Shown here piece by piece: positions 1 to 5,707 of a DNA stretch of 9,538 bases. How positions within the stretch are numbered: position 1 is the stretch's first letter; every line of letters starts with the position of its first letter. This DNA comes from Allosphingosinicella sp. Its GTDB lineage: Bacteria > Pseudomonadota > Alphaproteobacteria > Sphingomonadales > Sphingomonadaceae. Where the stretch lies: NCBI GenBank assembly GCA_030146745.1, contig JASLBD010000122.1, positions 1 through 9,538 on the forward strand. The letters are read 5' to 3'. Position numbers and translations under genes: made by a program. The notes below the pieces were generated by a model. It was not told the origin of the DNA and did no database searches. It saw only the letters and a list, made by a program, of their open reading frames with translations.

Positions 1-492
1 GGCCAGGAGCCCGAAGTGGCCCTCACCCCGCTCACCGGCGGCCGCGAGGTGGTCGAGGATTACCGGACCGTCCAGCTCTCGCTTCGAGCCCATCCGCTCG
101 CCTTCCTGCGCGGCGAGCTGGGGCCGAAGGCGACGACCTGCGCCGGCCTCGCCCGGCTCAAGGACGGCAGCCGGGTCGAGGTGGCGGGCCTCGTCCTCAT
201 CCGCCAGCGGCCGGGCAAGGGCAACGTCACCTTCATCACTCTGGAGGACGAGACCGGGATCGCCAACGTCATCCTGTGGCAGCGCAAGTTCGAGGCGCAG
301 AGGCGGATCGTGATGGGCGCGGCGATGATCGCGGTGAAGGGGCAGATGCAGAAGGAGGGCGAGGTCATCCACGTCGTCGCCGACCGGCTCGAGGACCTGA
401 CGCCTCTATTGCACCGGGTCGGCGCGATGGACGCGCCGGCGGGCGCGGGCGCCGCGCCGGTGATCAAGGTGAAGTCGAGGGATTTTCATTGA
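1..492 (+). CDS. dnaE2: Error-prone DNA polymerase DnaE2, C-terminal fragment (5' end outside window)
   Basis: The frame is open from base 1 to the TGA at 490-492 and gives the last 163 residues of a protein normally a little over 1,000 residues long. The fragment contains the RAHPLAFLR segment, then an OB-fold with the pattern VEVAGLVLIRQRPG, FITLEDETG and NVILW, then the family-typical ending KVKSRDFH. DnaE2 is the catalytic subunit of the SOS-induced mutasome. In many bacteria it works with ImuA and ImuB in translesion synthesis and damage-induced mutagenesis. The polymerase active site and PHP domain, and any imuAB genes, lie upstream and cannot be checked. The replicative DnaE1 also has an OB-fold, but the short tail and wording of the motifs favour DnaE2. 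The GTG at 16 is internal and is not a start. A palindromic element (518-606) follows 25 bases after the stop and may end the transcript. Confidence 0.92.
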   Translation, partial: GQEPEVALTPLTGGREVVEDYRTVQLSLRAHPLAFLRGELGPKATTCAGLARLKDGSRVEVAGLVLIRQRPGKGNVTFITLEDETGIANVILWQRKFEAQRRIVMGAAMIAVKGQMQKEGEVIHVVADRLEDLTPLLHRVGAMDAPAGAGAAPVIKVKSRDFH

Positions 493-517
493 GGGTAAGG
501 TCAGCCGTGTGTCGCTT

Positions 518-606
518 CCGTCATGCCGGACTTGGTCCGGCATCCACCTTCTTCCTTGAGCAGGTGAAAGAAGAAGGTGGACCCCGGATCAAGTCCGGGG
601 TGACGG
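518..606. repeat. Three-arm palindromic element, copy 1 (REP-like)
   Basis: The outer ends CCGTCA (518-523) and TGACGG (601-606) are inverted copies. Inside are a left hairpin at 523-543 (9-bp perfect stem, 3-nt loop), a central arm pairing 544-554 with 570-580 (11 bp, perfect, CCACCTTCTTC/GAAGAAGGTGG), and a right hairpin at 581-601. Folded, this makes a cloverleaf-like or cruciform shape of three arms on a closing stem. It fills the space between the convergent dnaE2 and sciP genes, where it could act as a bidirectional terminator or mRNA 3' stabiliser. Copy 2 at 1410-1500 has the same two end hairpins in the reverse order. Confidence 0.85.
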
Positions 607-622
607 CTCGCCTCGTCCCGGC

Positions 623-644
623 CCTCCCATCTCCGATGGGGAGG
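623..644 (-). terminator. Short GC-rich hairpin just after sciP
   Basis: The segment CCTCCCATC / GATGGGGAGG around a TCC loop forms an imperfect stem (one bulged base) a few bases beyond the sciP stop on the minus strand. There is no clear U-run, so intrinsic termination is only a possibility. The neighbouring three-arm element may do this instead. Confidence 0.3.
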
Positions 645-647
645 CAG

Positions 648-974
648 TCAGAACTTCTGCTGGCGCTCGTAGAGGCTCTTGTAATGCTGGATGCGCGTCA
701 CCCGAAGGCCCGGCATTCCCGAGCGGTCGACCGCGCGCTGCCAGGAGGCGAACTCCTCGAGGCTGAGCGTGTAGCGCGCGCAGGCCTCGTCGACGGTGAG
801 CAGGCCGCCATTGACCGCGGCGACCACCTCGGCCTTGCGGCGCACGACCCAGCGGGTCGTCGAAGGCGGCGGCAGCGAATCGAGCGTCAGCGGCTCCCCC
901 AACGGGCCGATGACCTGCGCCGGGCGCGGGGCCCGGGTCTCGATCGTATCGTATTCAAGGACGTTCACGGACAT
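648..974 (-). CDS. sciP: SciP-like cell-cycle regulator (DUF1153), CtrA antagonist
   Basis: The product is a 108-residue protein of the DUF1153/SciP family. The conserved core is clear: VIGPLGEPLTLDSLPPP, then RWVVRRKAEVVAAVNGGLL, then EACARYTLSLEEFASWQ, a helix-turn-helix-like region, and the ending GLRVTRIQHY. In Caulobacter crescentus SciP binds the master regulator CtrA and/or its target promoters and blocks CtrA-activated transcription early in the cell cycle; the same role here is inferred from homology. The start ATG (972-974) has a good ribosome-binding site, AGGAGA, at 979-984. About 18 residues precede the conserved core, making the protein somewhat longer than the Caulobacter one. 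The gene lies 84 bp downstream of a small gene on the same strand (1059-1328) and may be co-transcribed with it. A CtrA-box-like motif lies further upstream at 1364-1378. Confidence 0.92.
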   Translation of the reverse strand: MSVNVLEYDTIETRAPRPAQVIGPLGEPLTLDSLPPPSTTRWVVRRKAEVVAAVNGGLLTVDEACARYTLSLEEFASWQRAVDRSGMPGLRVTRIQHYKSLYERQQKF

Positions 975-1058
975 TTTATCTCCTGCCTCCCTTCACCCCG
1001 CTTTAGGCGGAAGGCGTTGAAGGAAGGCTGAAACCCCAAGGTAAACGCGGCGGTCATC

Positions 1059-1328
1059 TCAGTTGACGGCGCCTTGCCGGGCGAAGGCCGGGTTGAAGCA
1101 GCCGCGCTGCGCCGCCACCGCCTCGCGCCAGGCGGGCCCGGCGAGGAGGATCTCGGCGATCGGATCGGGACAGGACGCCGCCGGCGCCGAAGCCGCCGCC
1201 CGCGCCGAAGCCGCCGGCGCCGAGTCGCGCTGGGTGCGCAACGTCGCGACCAGCATTCCGAAGTCGAGGCGCGCGGGCGCCCGGCTCGCAAACCTCTGCT
1301 CGGCCCGTCGGAAGAAGCTCAAATCCAT
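1059..1328 (-). CDS. Small alanine-rich protein of unknown function upstream of sciP
   Basis: This 89-residue protein matches no family I recognise. I take it as real because its codons almost always end in G or C, as in the neighbouring genes, and because its ATG (1326-1328) follows a plausible ribosome-binding sequence, AGAAGGG, 5 bases upstream. Three parts can be seen: a basic, partly aromatic N-terminus (MDLSFFRRAEQRF, residues 1-13) running into DFGMLVATLRTQRD; a low-complexity Ala/Ser/Pro linker with SAPAAS twice (about residues 37-52), matching a short GC-rich DNA repeat near 1180-1226; and a C-terminal segment with CPDPIAEILLAG, WREAV and RGCFNPAF that looks folded and contains two cysteines. 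No signal peptide or membrane helix is evident. Placement directly upstream of sciP on the same strand suggests a shared transcript. Any functional link to cell-cycle control is inference only. Confidence 0.68.
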   Translation of the reverse strand: MDLSFFRRAEQRFASRAPARLDFGMLVATLRTQRDSAPAASARAAASAPAASCPDPIAEILLAGPAWREAVAAQRGCFNPAFARQGAVN

Positions 1329-1363
1329 GGCCGCCCTTCTAGCGGCGAGGGTCTAAGACGCGG

Positions 1364-1378
1364 TTAAAGCGCCATTAG
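1364..1378 (-). promoter_or_regulatory. Candidate CtrA-binding box upstream of the small gene/sciP
   Basis: On the plus strand the sequence is TTAA, seven bases, TTAG. Read on the minus strand, toward the small gene and sciP, it is CTAA-N7-TTAAC, one mismatch from the CtrA consensus TTAA-N7-TTAAC. It lies 36-50 bp upstream of the ATG at 1328. A second TTAA half-site lies at 1396-1399. TTAA is rare in DNA this GC-rich. CtrA activates sciP in Caulobacter, so the context fits, but one motif is weak evidence. Confidence 0.35.
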
Positions 1379-1409
1379 GGGGAGCTTTACCCGGGTTAAT
1401 TCCGCTGCA

Positions 1410-1500
1410 TTCGTCACCCCGGACTTGATCCGGGGTCCACCTTTCTCGCTCATCCCAGTTCGGAAGAAGATGGATGCCGGATCAAGTCCGGCATGACGAA
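1410..1500. repeat. Three-arm palindromic element, copy 2 (inverted relative to copy 1)
   Basis: The outer ends TTCGTCA (1410-1416) and TGACGAA (1494-1500) are perfect inverted repeats. The left hairpin at 1416-1436 carries the ACCCCGG arm and the right hairpin at 1474-1494 carries the ATGCCGG arm, the opposite order to copy 1. The central arm (CCACCTTTCT... with ...AGAAGATGG) pairs only imperfectly. It sits between the divergent starts of the small gene and mnmA, so the mnmA promoter probably lies in the roughly 50 bp to its right. Confidence 0.85.
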
Positions 1501-1549
1501 ATGGCCCAGGCTGGGCTTTACCGCCCTGCACCCCTATGTAGCGGCCGTC

Positions 1550-2665
1550 ATGATCGCCGATTTCCAGCTCGACCGGCCGGCCAGCGAGGCCAGGATCGTC
1601 GTCGCCATGTCCGGCGGCGTCGACAGCTCGGTCGTGGCCGCGCTGGCCGCACGCACCGGCGCCGAGGTGATCGGGATCACCCTCCAGCTCTACGACCATG
1701 GCGAGGCGGTCGGGCGGTCGAAGACCTGCTGCGCCGGCCGCGACATCTACGACGCCCGCACCGTCGCGGAGCGGCTCGGCATCGCCCATTACGTCTTCGA
1801 CTACGAGACCCGGTTCCGCGACAGCGTCATCGAGCGCTTCGCCGACGAATATGCCCGAGGCCGGACCCCGATCCCCTGCGTCTCGTGCAACCAGTCGGTC
1901 AAGTTCACCGACCTGCTCGCCCTCGCCCGCGACCTCGGCGCCGACTGCCTCGCCACCGGCCACTATGTCCGCCGACTTGCCGGACCGGAGGGGCCCGAGC
2001 TGCACCGTGCCGCCGATCCGGCGCGCGACCAGAGCTACTTCCTGTTCGCGACCACAAGCGAGCAGCTCGATTTCCTGCGCTTCCCGCTCGGCGGCCTGCC
2101 CAAGCCGGCGGTCCGCGAGATCGCCCGCGAGCTCGGCCTCCTCGTCGCCGACAAGCCCGACAGCCAGGATATTTGCTTCGTCCCCAACGGCGATTATGCC
2201 TCGGTGGTGAAGAAGGTCCGGCCCGAGGCGGCGCGGCCCGGCGAGATCGTCGACATGGAGGGGCGCGTGCTCGGCGAGCATCGCGGCCTCATCCATTTCA
2301 CCGTCGGCCAGCGCCGCGGGCTTGAGATAGGCGGCCAGGCCGAGCCGCTCTACGTCGTCCGGCTCGAGCCGGAGGCTCGGCGCGTGGTGGTCGGGCCGAA
2401 GGCGGCGCTCGCGGTACGGGCGGCCCGGCTGTCGGGCCTCAACTGGCTCGGCGAGGAGCAGAGAGAAGGGCTGGCCGCCAAGGTCCGCTCGACGGCTAGG
2501 CCGGCGCCGGCGGCCTTCGACGGCGAGTCCCTCCACTTCGAATCGCCGGAATTCGGAGTCGCTCCTGGCCAGGCGGCCGTGATCTACGAAGGATCGCGAG
2601 TGCTCGGCGGCGGCTGGATCGAGGAGACCCTCGCTTTGCGGGCGGAGACCCTGGCCGCAGCGTAG
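1550..2665 (+). CDS. mnmA: tRNA-specific 2-thiouridylase MnmA
   Basis: This 371-residue cytoplasmic enzyme uses ATP and a persulfide sulfur relay to convert U34 to 2-thiouridine in tRNA-Lys, -Glu and -Gln, which sharpens codon reading. The PP-loop ATPase motif SGGVDSS is at residues 21-27. The catalytic cysteine in PCVSCN is about residue 113 and the second, persulfide-carrying cysteine in DSQDICFV is about residue 209, matching the E. coli pair C102/C199. [25 protein letters not shown] and the C-terminal VLGGGWI are also present. I chose the ATG at 1550 because the protein then starts as family members do. The in-frame ATG at 1493 lies inside palindromic element copy 2 and would add 19 unrelated residues. 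No Shine-Dalgarno is visible. TATGTA at 1535-1540 could be a -10 box giving an almost leaderless mRNA, but no good -35 was found. Its last 82 bases overlap the permease gene on the other strand. Confidence 0.96.
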   Translation: MIADFQLDRPASEARIVVAMSGGVDSSVVAALAARTGAEVIGITLQLYDHGEAVGRSKTCCAGRDIYDARTVAERLGIAHYVFDYETRFRDSVIERFADEYARGRTPIPCVSCNQSVKFTDLLALARDLGADCLATGHYVRRLAGPEGPELHRAADPARDQSYFLFATTSEQLDFLRFPLGGLPKPAVREIARELGLLVADKPDSQDICFVPNGDYASVVKKVRPEAARPGEIVDMEGRVLGEHRGLIHFTVGQRRGLEIGGQAEPLYVVRLEPEARRVVVGPKAALAVRAARLSGLNWLGEEQREGLAAKVRSTARPAPAAFDGESLHFESPEFGVAPGQAAVIYEGSRVLGGGWIEETLALRAETLAAA

Positions 2666-3960
2666 AGGATCGTTCCCGCCGCGACGAGGATCAGCAGCAT
2701 CCGCCAACTCGGCCAGGCGGTCTGGGCGGCGGCCCAGGCGCAGACGGCGATGGCGGGGAGGATCATGAGCCAAACCGTCGCCCCGGCGGAGGCCGGGGCC
2801 CCGGGGGGTGAAGGGCTCCGGTGCATTTCACTCGCCGGGGTCCCAGCCTTGGCTGGGACGACGGGCTTGGCCAGCGAAGCGATGCTGATCGAATAGACGA
2901 ACATCCGCGCCAGCGTCGACACCACGGCCAGCCAGACGAAGCTTCCGCTGAGCGCGAGCACCGCGATCAGCGCGCCCATGAACGCGATCGAGTTTGCCGG
3001 CGTGGCGAATCGAGCGCTGACACCGCCGAACCAGCCGGGGAGAAGGCCGTCCCGGCCCATGGCGTAGGTCGTTCGCGAAGTGCCGGTGAGGCCGCCGCTG
3101 ATGTTGCCGAGCAGCGAGAAGACCGCCGCCGCGACGAGCAGCAGCCCTCCCGCCGGGCCCATCAGCGCCTTGCCGAGCTCGACCAGGGGCGCTTCGCCGC
3201 CCCCGCCGGGCTCCATCACCGCTACGTAGGAGAGCTGGACGACGAAGTAGAGCAGGGCCGTGCCGACGATGGTGGCGATCAGCGCGCGGGGGATGTTGCG
3301 GGTCGGGTTGGACGTCTCGCCCGCCGGAGTCACGCTGTTCTCGAAACCGACGAAGGCGTAGAGGATGAGCAGGGCCGCGGCCTCGAGGTCGGAGAGCGGC
3401 GGCACGCCCGAGGGAGATTCGATCGTCCCGCCCGCCACGACCAGCCCCATCGCCGCCACGAACAGCAAGGGCGCGGCCTTGAGCAGGGTCAGCGCGTCGA
3501 TCAGCTGCACCGCGCGCTTCACTCCGACGATGTTGATCCAGACGAGCAGCCCGCAGACGGCGAGGATGACCGCGGCCCGGGCCGGCCCGTCCGCGAGCGG
3601 CGGCCACAGCACCGCCAGATAGGTGACGAGCACGGTCAGATTGGCGGCGAGCGCGGTCGCCCGCGCGACATAGTAGATCCAGCCGGCCTGGAAGGCGGCG
3701 GCCGGGCCGAAGGCGGCGGCGTAGACGACCGGCCCGCCCGAGACGGGATGCCGCGACGCCACCCGGGCGAAGGGCAAGGCGACGACCAGCACGAGCAGCC
3801 CGAACAATGGGAAGAGGAAGGGGCTGAACGCCCCGAACCGGTCGTGGAGCGTCCCTGGCAGGGCGAAGATGCCGGCCCCGACCATTCCGTTGAACGACAG
3901 GAAGGCGGAGCCGACGAAGCCGATGTCGCGGCGGAGGGGTTCGTCCTTGGTCGCGGTCAC
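2584..3960 (-). CDS. APC-superfamily amino acid permease carrying an in-frame palindromic element
   Basis: This integral inner-membrane protein of 458 residues has about 12 hydrophobic segments and belongs to the amino acid-polyamine-organocation family. The helix 1 motif [10 protein letters not shown] (residues 23-32) and [24 protein letters not shown] (split over helix 7 and the following loop) identify it; the substrate cannot be read. I start it at GTG 3960, preceded by GAGGGGG (3965-3971), because helix 1 begins soon after ([11 protein letters not shown]). Upstream ATGs such as 4095 only add non-conserved residues. Residues about 366-396, between SISIASLAK and [10 protein letters not shown], are encoded by a 90-nt three-arm palindrome (2775-2864). 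They read as a Pro/Ala-rich loop ([10 protein letters not shown] ... GAPASAGAT) between predicted helices 10 and 11. The frame stays open, so the protein may still work with a longer loop. The last 27 codons run antisense to the conserved end of mnmA. Confidence 0.87.
   Translation of the reverse strand: MTATKDEPLRRDIGFVGSAFLSFNGMVGAGIFALPGTLHDRFGAFSPFLFPLFGLLVLVVALPFARVASRHPVSGGPVVYAAAFGPAAAFQAGWIYYVARATALAANLTVLVTYLAVLWPPLADGPARAAVILAVCGLLVWINIVGVKRAVQLIDALTLLKAAPLLFVAAMGLVVAGGTIESPSGVPPLSDLEAAALLILYAFVGFENSVTPAGETSNPTRNIPRALIATIVGTALLYFVVQLSYVAVMEPGGGGEAPLVELGKALMGPAGGLLLVAAAVFSLLGNISGGLTGTSRTTYAMGRDGLLPGWFGGVSARFATPANSIAFMGALIAVLALSGSFVWLAVVSTLARMFVYSISIASLAKPVVPAKAGTPASEMHRSPSPPGAPASAGATVWLMILPAIAVCAWAAAQTAWPSWRMLLILVAAGTILYAAARVSARKARVSSIQPPPSTRDPS
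2775..2864. repeat. Three-arm palindromic element, copy 3, inside the permease coding sequence
   Basis: The ends CCGTCG (2775-2780) and CGACGG (2859-2864) are inverted copies. Hairpins lie at 2780-2799 (GCCCCGGC/GCCGGGGC, 8 bp) and 2840-2859 (GTCCCAGCC/GGCTGGGAC, 9 bp). The central arm pairs CCCCGG plus GTGAA with TTCAC plus CCGGGG. The length is exactly 90 nt, or 30 codons, so it leaves the permease frame intact. Arm sequences differ from copies 1 and 2 but the layout is the same. Confidence 0.8.
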
Positions 3961-3964
3961 AATT

Positions 3965-3971
3965 CCCCCTC
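3965..3971 (-). promoter_or_regulatory. Ribosome-binding site that sets the permease GTG start
   Basis: On the minus strand GAGGGGG lies 4 bases before the GTG at 3960. No comparable site precedes the more distal ATG candidates, so this decides the start. Confidence 0.6.
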
Positions 3972-4160
3972 GGCAGCTCGATCCGGCGAGTGTGACGGGC
4001 GCCCCGCCGTCCCGCAAGAGGCGAGGCCGATACGGAGCGGCCTGTGGCCCGCCCGCCGCACCTGCCGCACGATTGAGCCGGCTGATTTCGATCAACGCGG
4101 TTGCGGTGGCCGCTGCCCGCTCTCCTGTGGTAGCAATCCGGCGGGGACTGGGGGGGTAAG

Positions 4161-5159
4161 TTGCGTAGGCTCGTGACCACCGATCTGCCGCGGCTTTTGT
4201 CGCGCCGGCTGCCGAGGCCGGTGACGGAGCTCGTCGTCGGCGTCGGCATGACCGCCGTCTTCGTCGGCCTCCGGCTCGCCATCACTCCGCTGGTCGGCGA
4301 GGTCGCGCCGTTCGCCTTGTCGATCATCGCCGTCCTGCTCGCCGCGCTCGTCGGCGGCTGGCGCGCCGGGCTCGTGTCGATAGTGCTGGGAACCGGGGTC
4401 ATCTGGTACTTCATCCTGCCCGTCCAGGGCAGCTTCATCCTCGAGGATTCTCAGGCGGCTCTAACTCTGTGCGCGGGTCTCCTGACCGAGGGCGTCATCC
4501 TGCTCGCCGTCGGCCTCTATCAGCGCGAGGTCCGCGCCGGGCAGCTCGAGCGGGCCAGGCGGATCAACTTCCTCGGCCATGCGCTGCGCGAGATGGACCA
4601 CCGCACCAAGAACAATTTCCAGATCGTCACCAGCCTGCTGACGCTTCAGGCGAACCGCTCGCCCAGCGAGGAGGTCAGGGAGGCGCTGAACGAGGCGGCG
4701 GAGCGGCTGAAGGCGGTCGCCGCCGTCTACGACGCGCTCGCGCCGAGCAGCCAGGGATTGGCCTCGGTCCGGCTTCAGGACCAGCTCCAGGAGATATGCG
4801 ACCAGATAAGGCGCGGCATCATGCCCGACGGAATCACGCTCTCGGCCGATTTCGAGCCGATCCTGGTGCCGCATGAGAGCGCCGTGGCGATCGGGATCAT
4901 CGTCAACGAGCTCGTCACCAACGCCTGCAAGCACGCCTTCGGCGACGGCGGCGGCTCGATCCGGGTGAAAGCCTGGCGCGACGAGGGAGCGGCCGTCATC
5001 GAAGTGGCGGACGACGGCGGCGGCTTCGTCGCCGGGGCGGCGAAGCCCGGCCTCGGCAGCCGCCTGGTCACCGCCTTCCTCCAGCGGCTGAAGGCGAGGA
5101 GCGACGTCCAATCCTCGCCCGAAGGGACCGTCCACCGGATCCGGGTGCCGCTGGCCTGA
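4161..5159 (+). CDS. Membrane sensor histidine kinase, HisKA_2 type with DUF4118-like N-terminus
   Basis: This 332-residue sensor kinase has an N-terminal membrane domain of about four helices (residues about 21-118), resembling the DUF4118/KdpD-like module with very short external loops. The HisKA_2 H-box EMDHRTKNNFQ follows, with His147 as the likely phosphorylated residue, then an HATPase domain with N-box NELVTNACKHAF (Asn249), G1 box DDGGGF (about 284-289) and G2 box GLGSRLV. Such kinases autophosphorylate and pass phosphate to a response regulator; some alphaproteobacterial members act in light or general stress signalling. No periplasmic sensor or PAS/GAF domain is seen, and no response regulator is adjacent. 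The start is TTG 4161 after a G-rich stretch (GGGGGG, 4-5 bases upstream); GTG 4173 is a fair alternative giving 328 residues. The TGA overlaps the next gene's ATG by one base (TGATG), implying translational coupling with the Nudix gene. It is divergent from the permease across 200 bp. Confidence 0.92.
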   Translation: MRRLVTTDLPRLLSRRLPRPVTELVVGVGMTAVFVGLRLAITPLVGEVAPFALSIIAVLLAALVGGWRAGLVSIVLGTGVIWYFILPVQGSFILEDSQAALTLCAGLLTEGVILLAVGLYQREVRAGQLERARRINFLGHALREMDHRTKNNFQIVTSLLTLQANRSPSEEVREALNEAAERLKAVAAVYDALAPSSQGLASVRLQDQLQEICDQIRRGIMPDGITLSADFEPILVPHESAVAIGIIVNELVTNACKHAFGDGGGSIRVKAWRDEGAAVIEVADDGGGFVAGAAKPGLGSRLVTAFLQRLKARSDVQSSPEGTVHRIRVPLA

Positions 5160-5638
5160 TGCCGGTCCGAAGCGCCGGAATCCTGCTTTACCGGCGCGAC
5201 CCGGACGGCGTGCGGATGCTGCTCGTCCATCCCGGCGGCCCCTTCTGGCGTGGCAGGGACGAGGGCGCGTGGATGATCCCGAAGGGCCTGATCGAGCCGG
5301 GCGAGCATCCCCTGGCCGCGGCGCTGCGCGAGTATGAGGAGGAGCTTGGCACCAAGCCGCGGGGCGAGCCGAGGCCGCTGTGCGAGGTTCGGCAGGCGGG
5401 CGGAAAATGGGTGGAGGCCTTTGCCCTGGAGGGCGATTTCGACCCGGCGGAGCTCAGGAGCAGCGAATTCACCATCGAATATCCGCCGAAAAGCGGCAGC
5501 TTCCGGGCCTTTCCCGAGGTGGACGAGGCGCGCTGGTTCACGCTCGACGAGGCTCGGACGAAGATATTGAAGAGCCAGGCGCCGATCGTGGACGCGCTGG
5601 AGAAACTCGTCATCCCGGACTCGATCCGGGATTCATGA
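5159..5638 (+). CDS. Nudix hydrolase (COG4119-like predicted NTP pyrophosphohydrolase)
   Basis: This 159-residue cytoplasmic protein has a full Nudix box at residues 43-65: Gly43, Glu49, then REYEEELGT, with the Mg2+-binding glutamates in place. The N-terminus (RSAGILLYRR, LLVHPGGPFW, GAWMIPKG) and later segments (EVRQAGGKW, FALEGDFDP, FPEVDEARWF) resemble the COG4119 group, related to MutT and Ap4A hydrolases. The substrate, probably a nucleoside di- or triphosphate or dinucleoside polyphosphate, is not determined by sequence. Its ATG overlaps the stop of the upstream histidine kinase gene, so the two are probably translated together. The last residues, VIPDSIRDS, and the stop codon are encoded by the left hairpin and the start of the central arm of palindromic element copy 4 (5608-5702). 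This tail therefore looks acquired and should not be conserved in orthologues. Confidence 0.92.
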   Translation: MPVRSAGILLYRRDPDGVRMLLVHPGGPFWRGRDEGAWMIPKGLIEPGEHPLAAALREYEEELGTKPRGEPRPLCEVRQAGGKWVEAFALEGDFDPAELRSSEFTIEYPPKSGSFRAFPEVDEARWFTLDEARTKILKSQAPIVDALEKLVIPDSIRDS

Positions 5639-5702
5639 ACACGGACGCGCGAAGCCTCGAACATCCGTGTTCATGTATCCGGGCTTGCGCCGGAATGTGA
5701 CG
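5608..5702. repeat. Three-arm palindromic element, copy 4, overlapping the Nudix 3' end
   Basis: The ends CGTCA (5608-5612) and TGACG (5698-5702) are inverted. The left hairpin is 5612-5632 (ATCCCGGA/TCCGGGAT, 8 bp). The central arm pairs 5634-5645 with 5664-5675 (CATGAACACGGA/TCCGTGTTCATG, 12 bp, perfect). The right hairpin at 5677-5696 has a short TCCGG/CCGGA stem. The central arm sequence is unrelated to that of copy 1, yet both are perfectly paired. It fills the gap between the convergent Nudix and PhzF-family genes and could terminate transcription in both directions. Confidence 0.85.
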
Positions 5703-5707
5703 GAGGG

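Noticed and set aside
1180..1226. Short GC-rich tandem-like repeat considered as a regulatory repeat or minisatellite
   Set aside because: It is explained as codons for the Ala/Ser/Pro linker of the small protein.
1493..1549. Upstream start for mnmA at 1493
   Set aside because: It starts inside palindromic element copy 2 and adds residues not found at MnmA N-termini.
1364..2773. 469-residue open frame on the minus strand opposite mnmA
   Set aside because: The frame is an antisense shadow of mnmA in GC-rich DNA. It has no family motif, and part of its product is just translated palindromic repeat ([10 protein letters not shown]).
2821..4438. Long open frames in both orientations across the permease (2821-4176 plus; 2828-4438 minus, another frame)
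   Set aside because: These have low-complexity Arg/Ala/Gly/Asp-rich products, typical shadows. The permease frame has real membrane helices and family motifs.
518..5702. Palindromic elements considered as a CRISPR array or insertion-sequence ends
   Set aside because: There is no regular spacing or unique spacers, no transposase gene between copies, and no target-site duplications.
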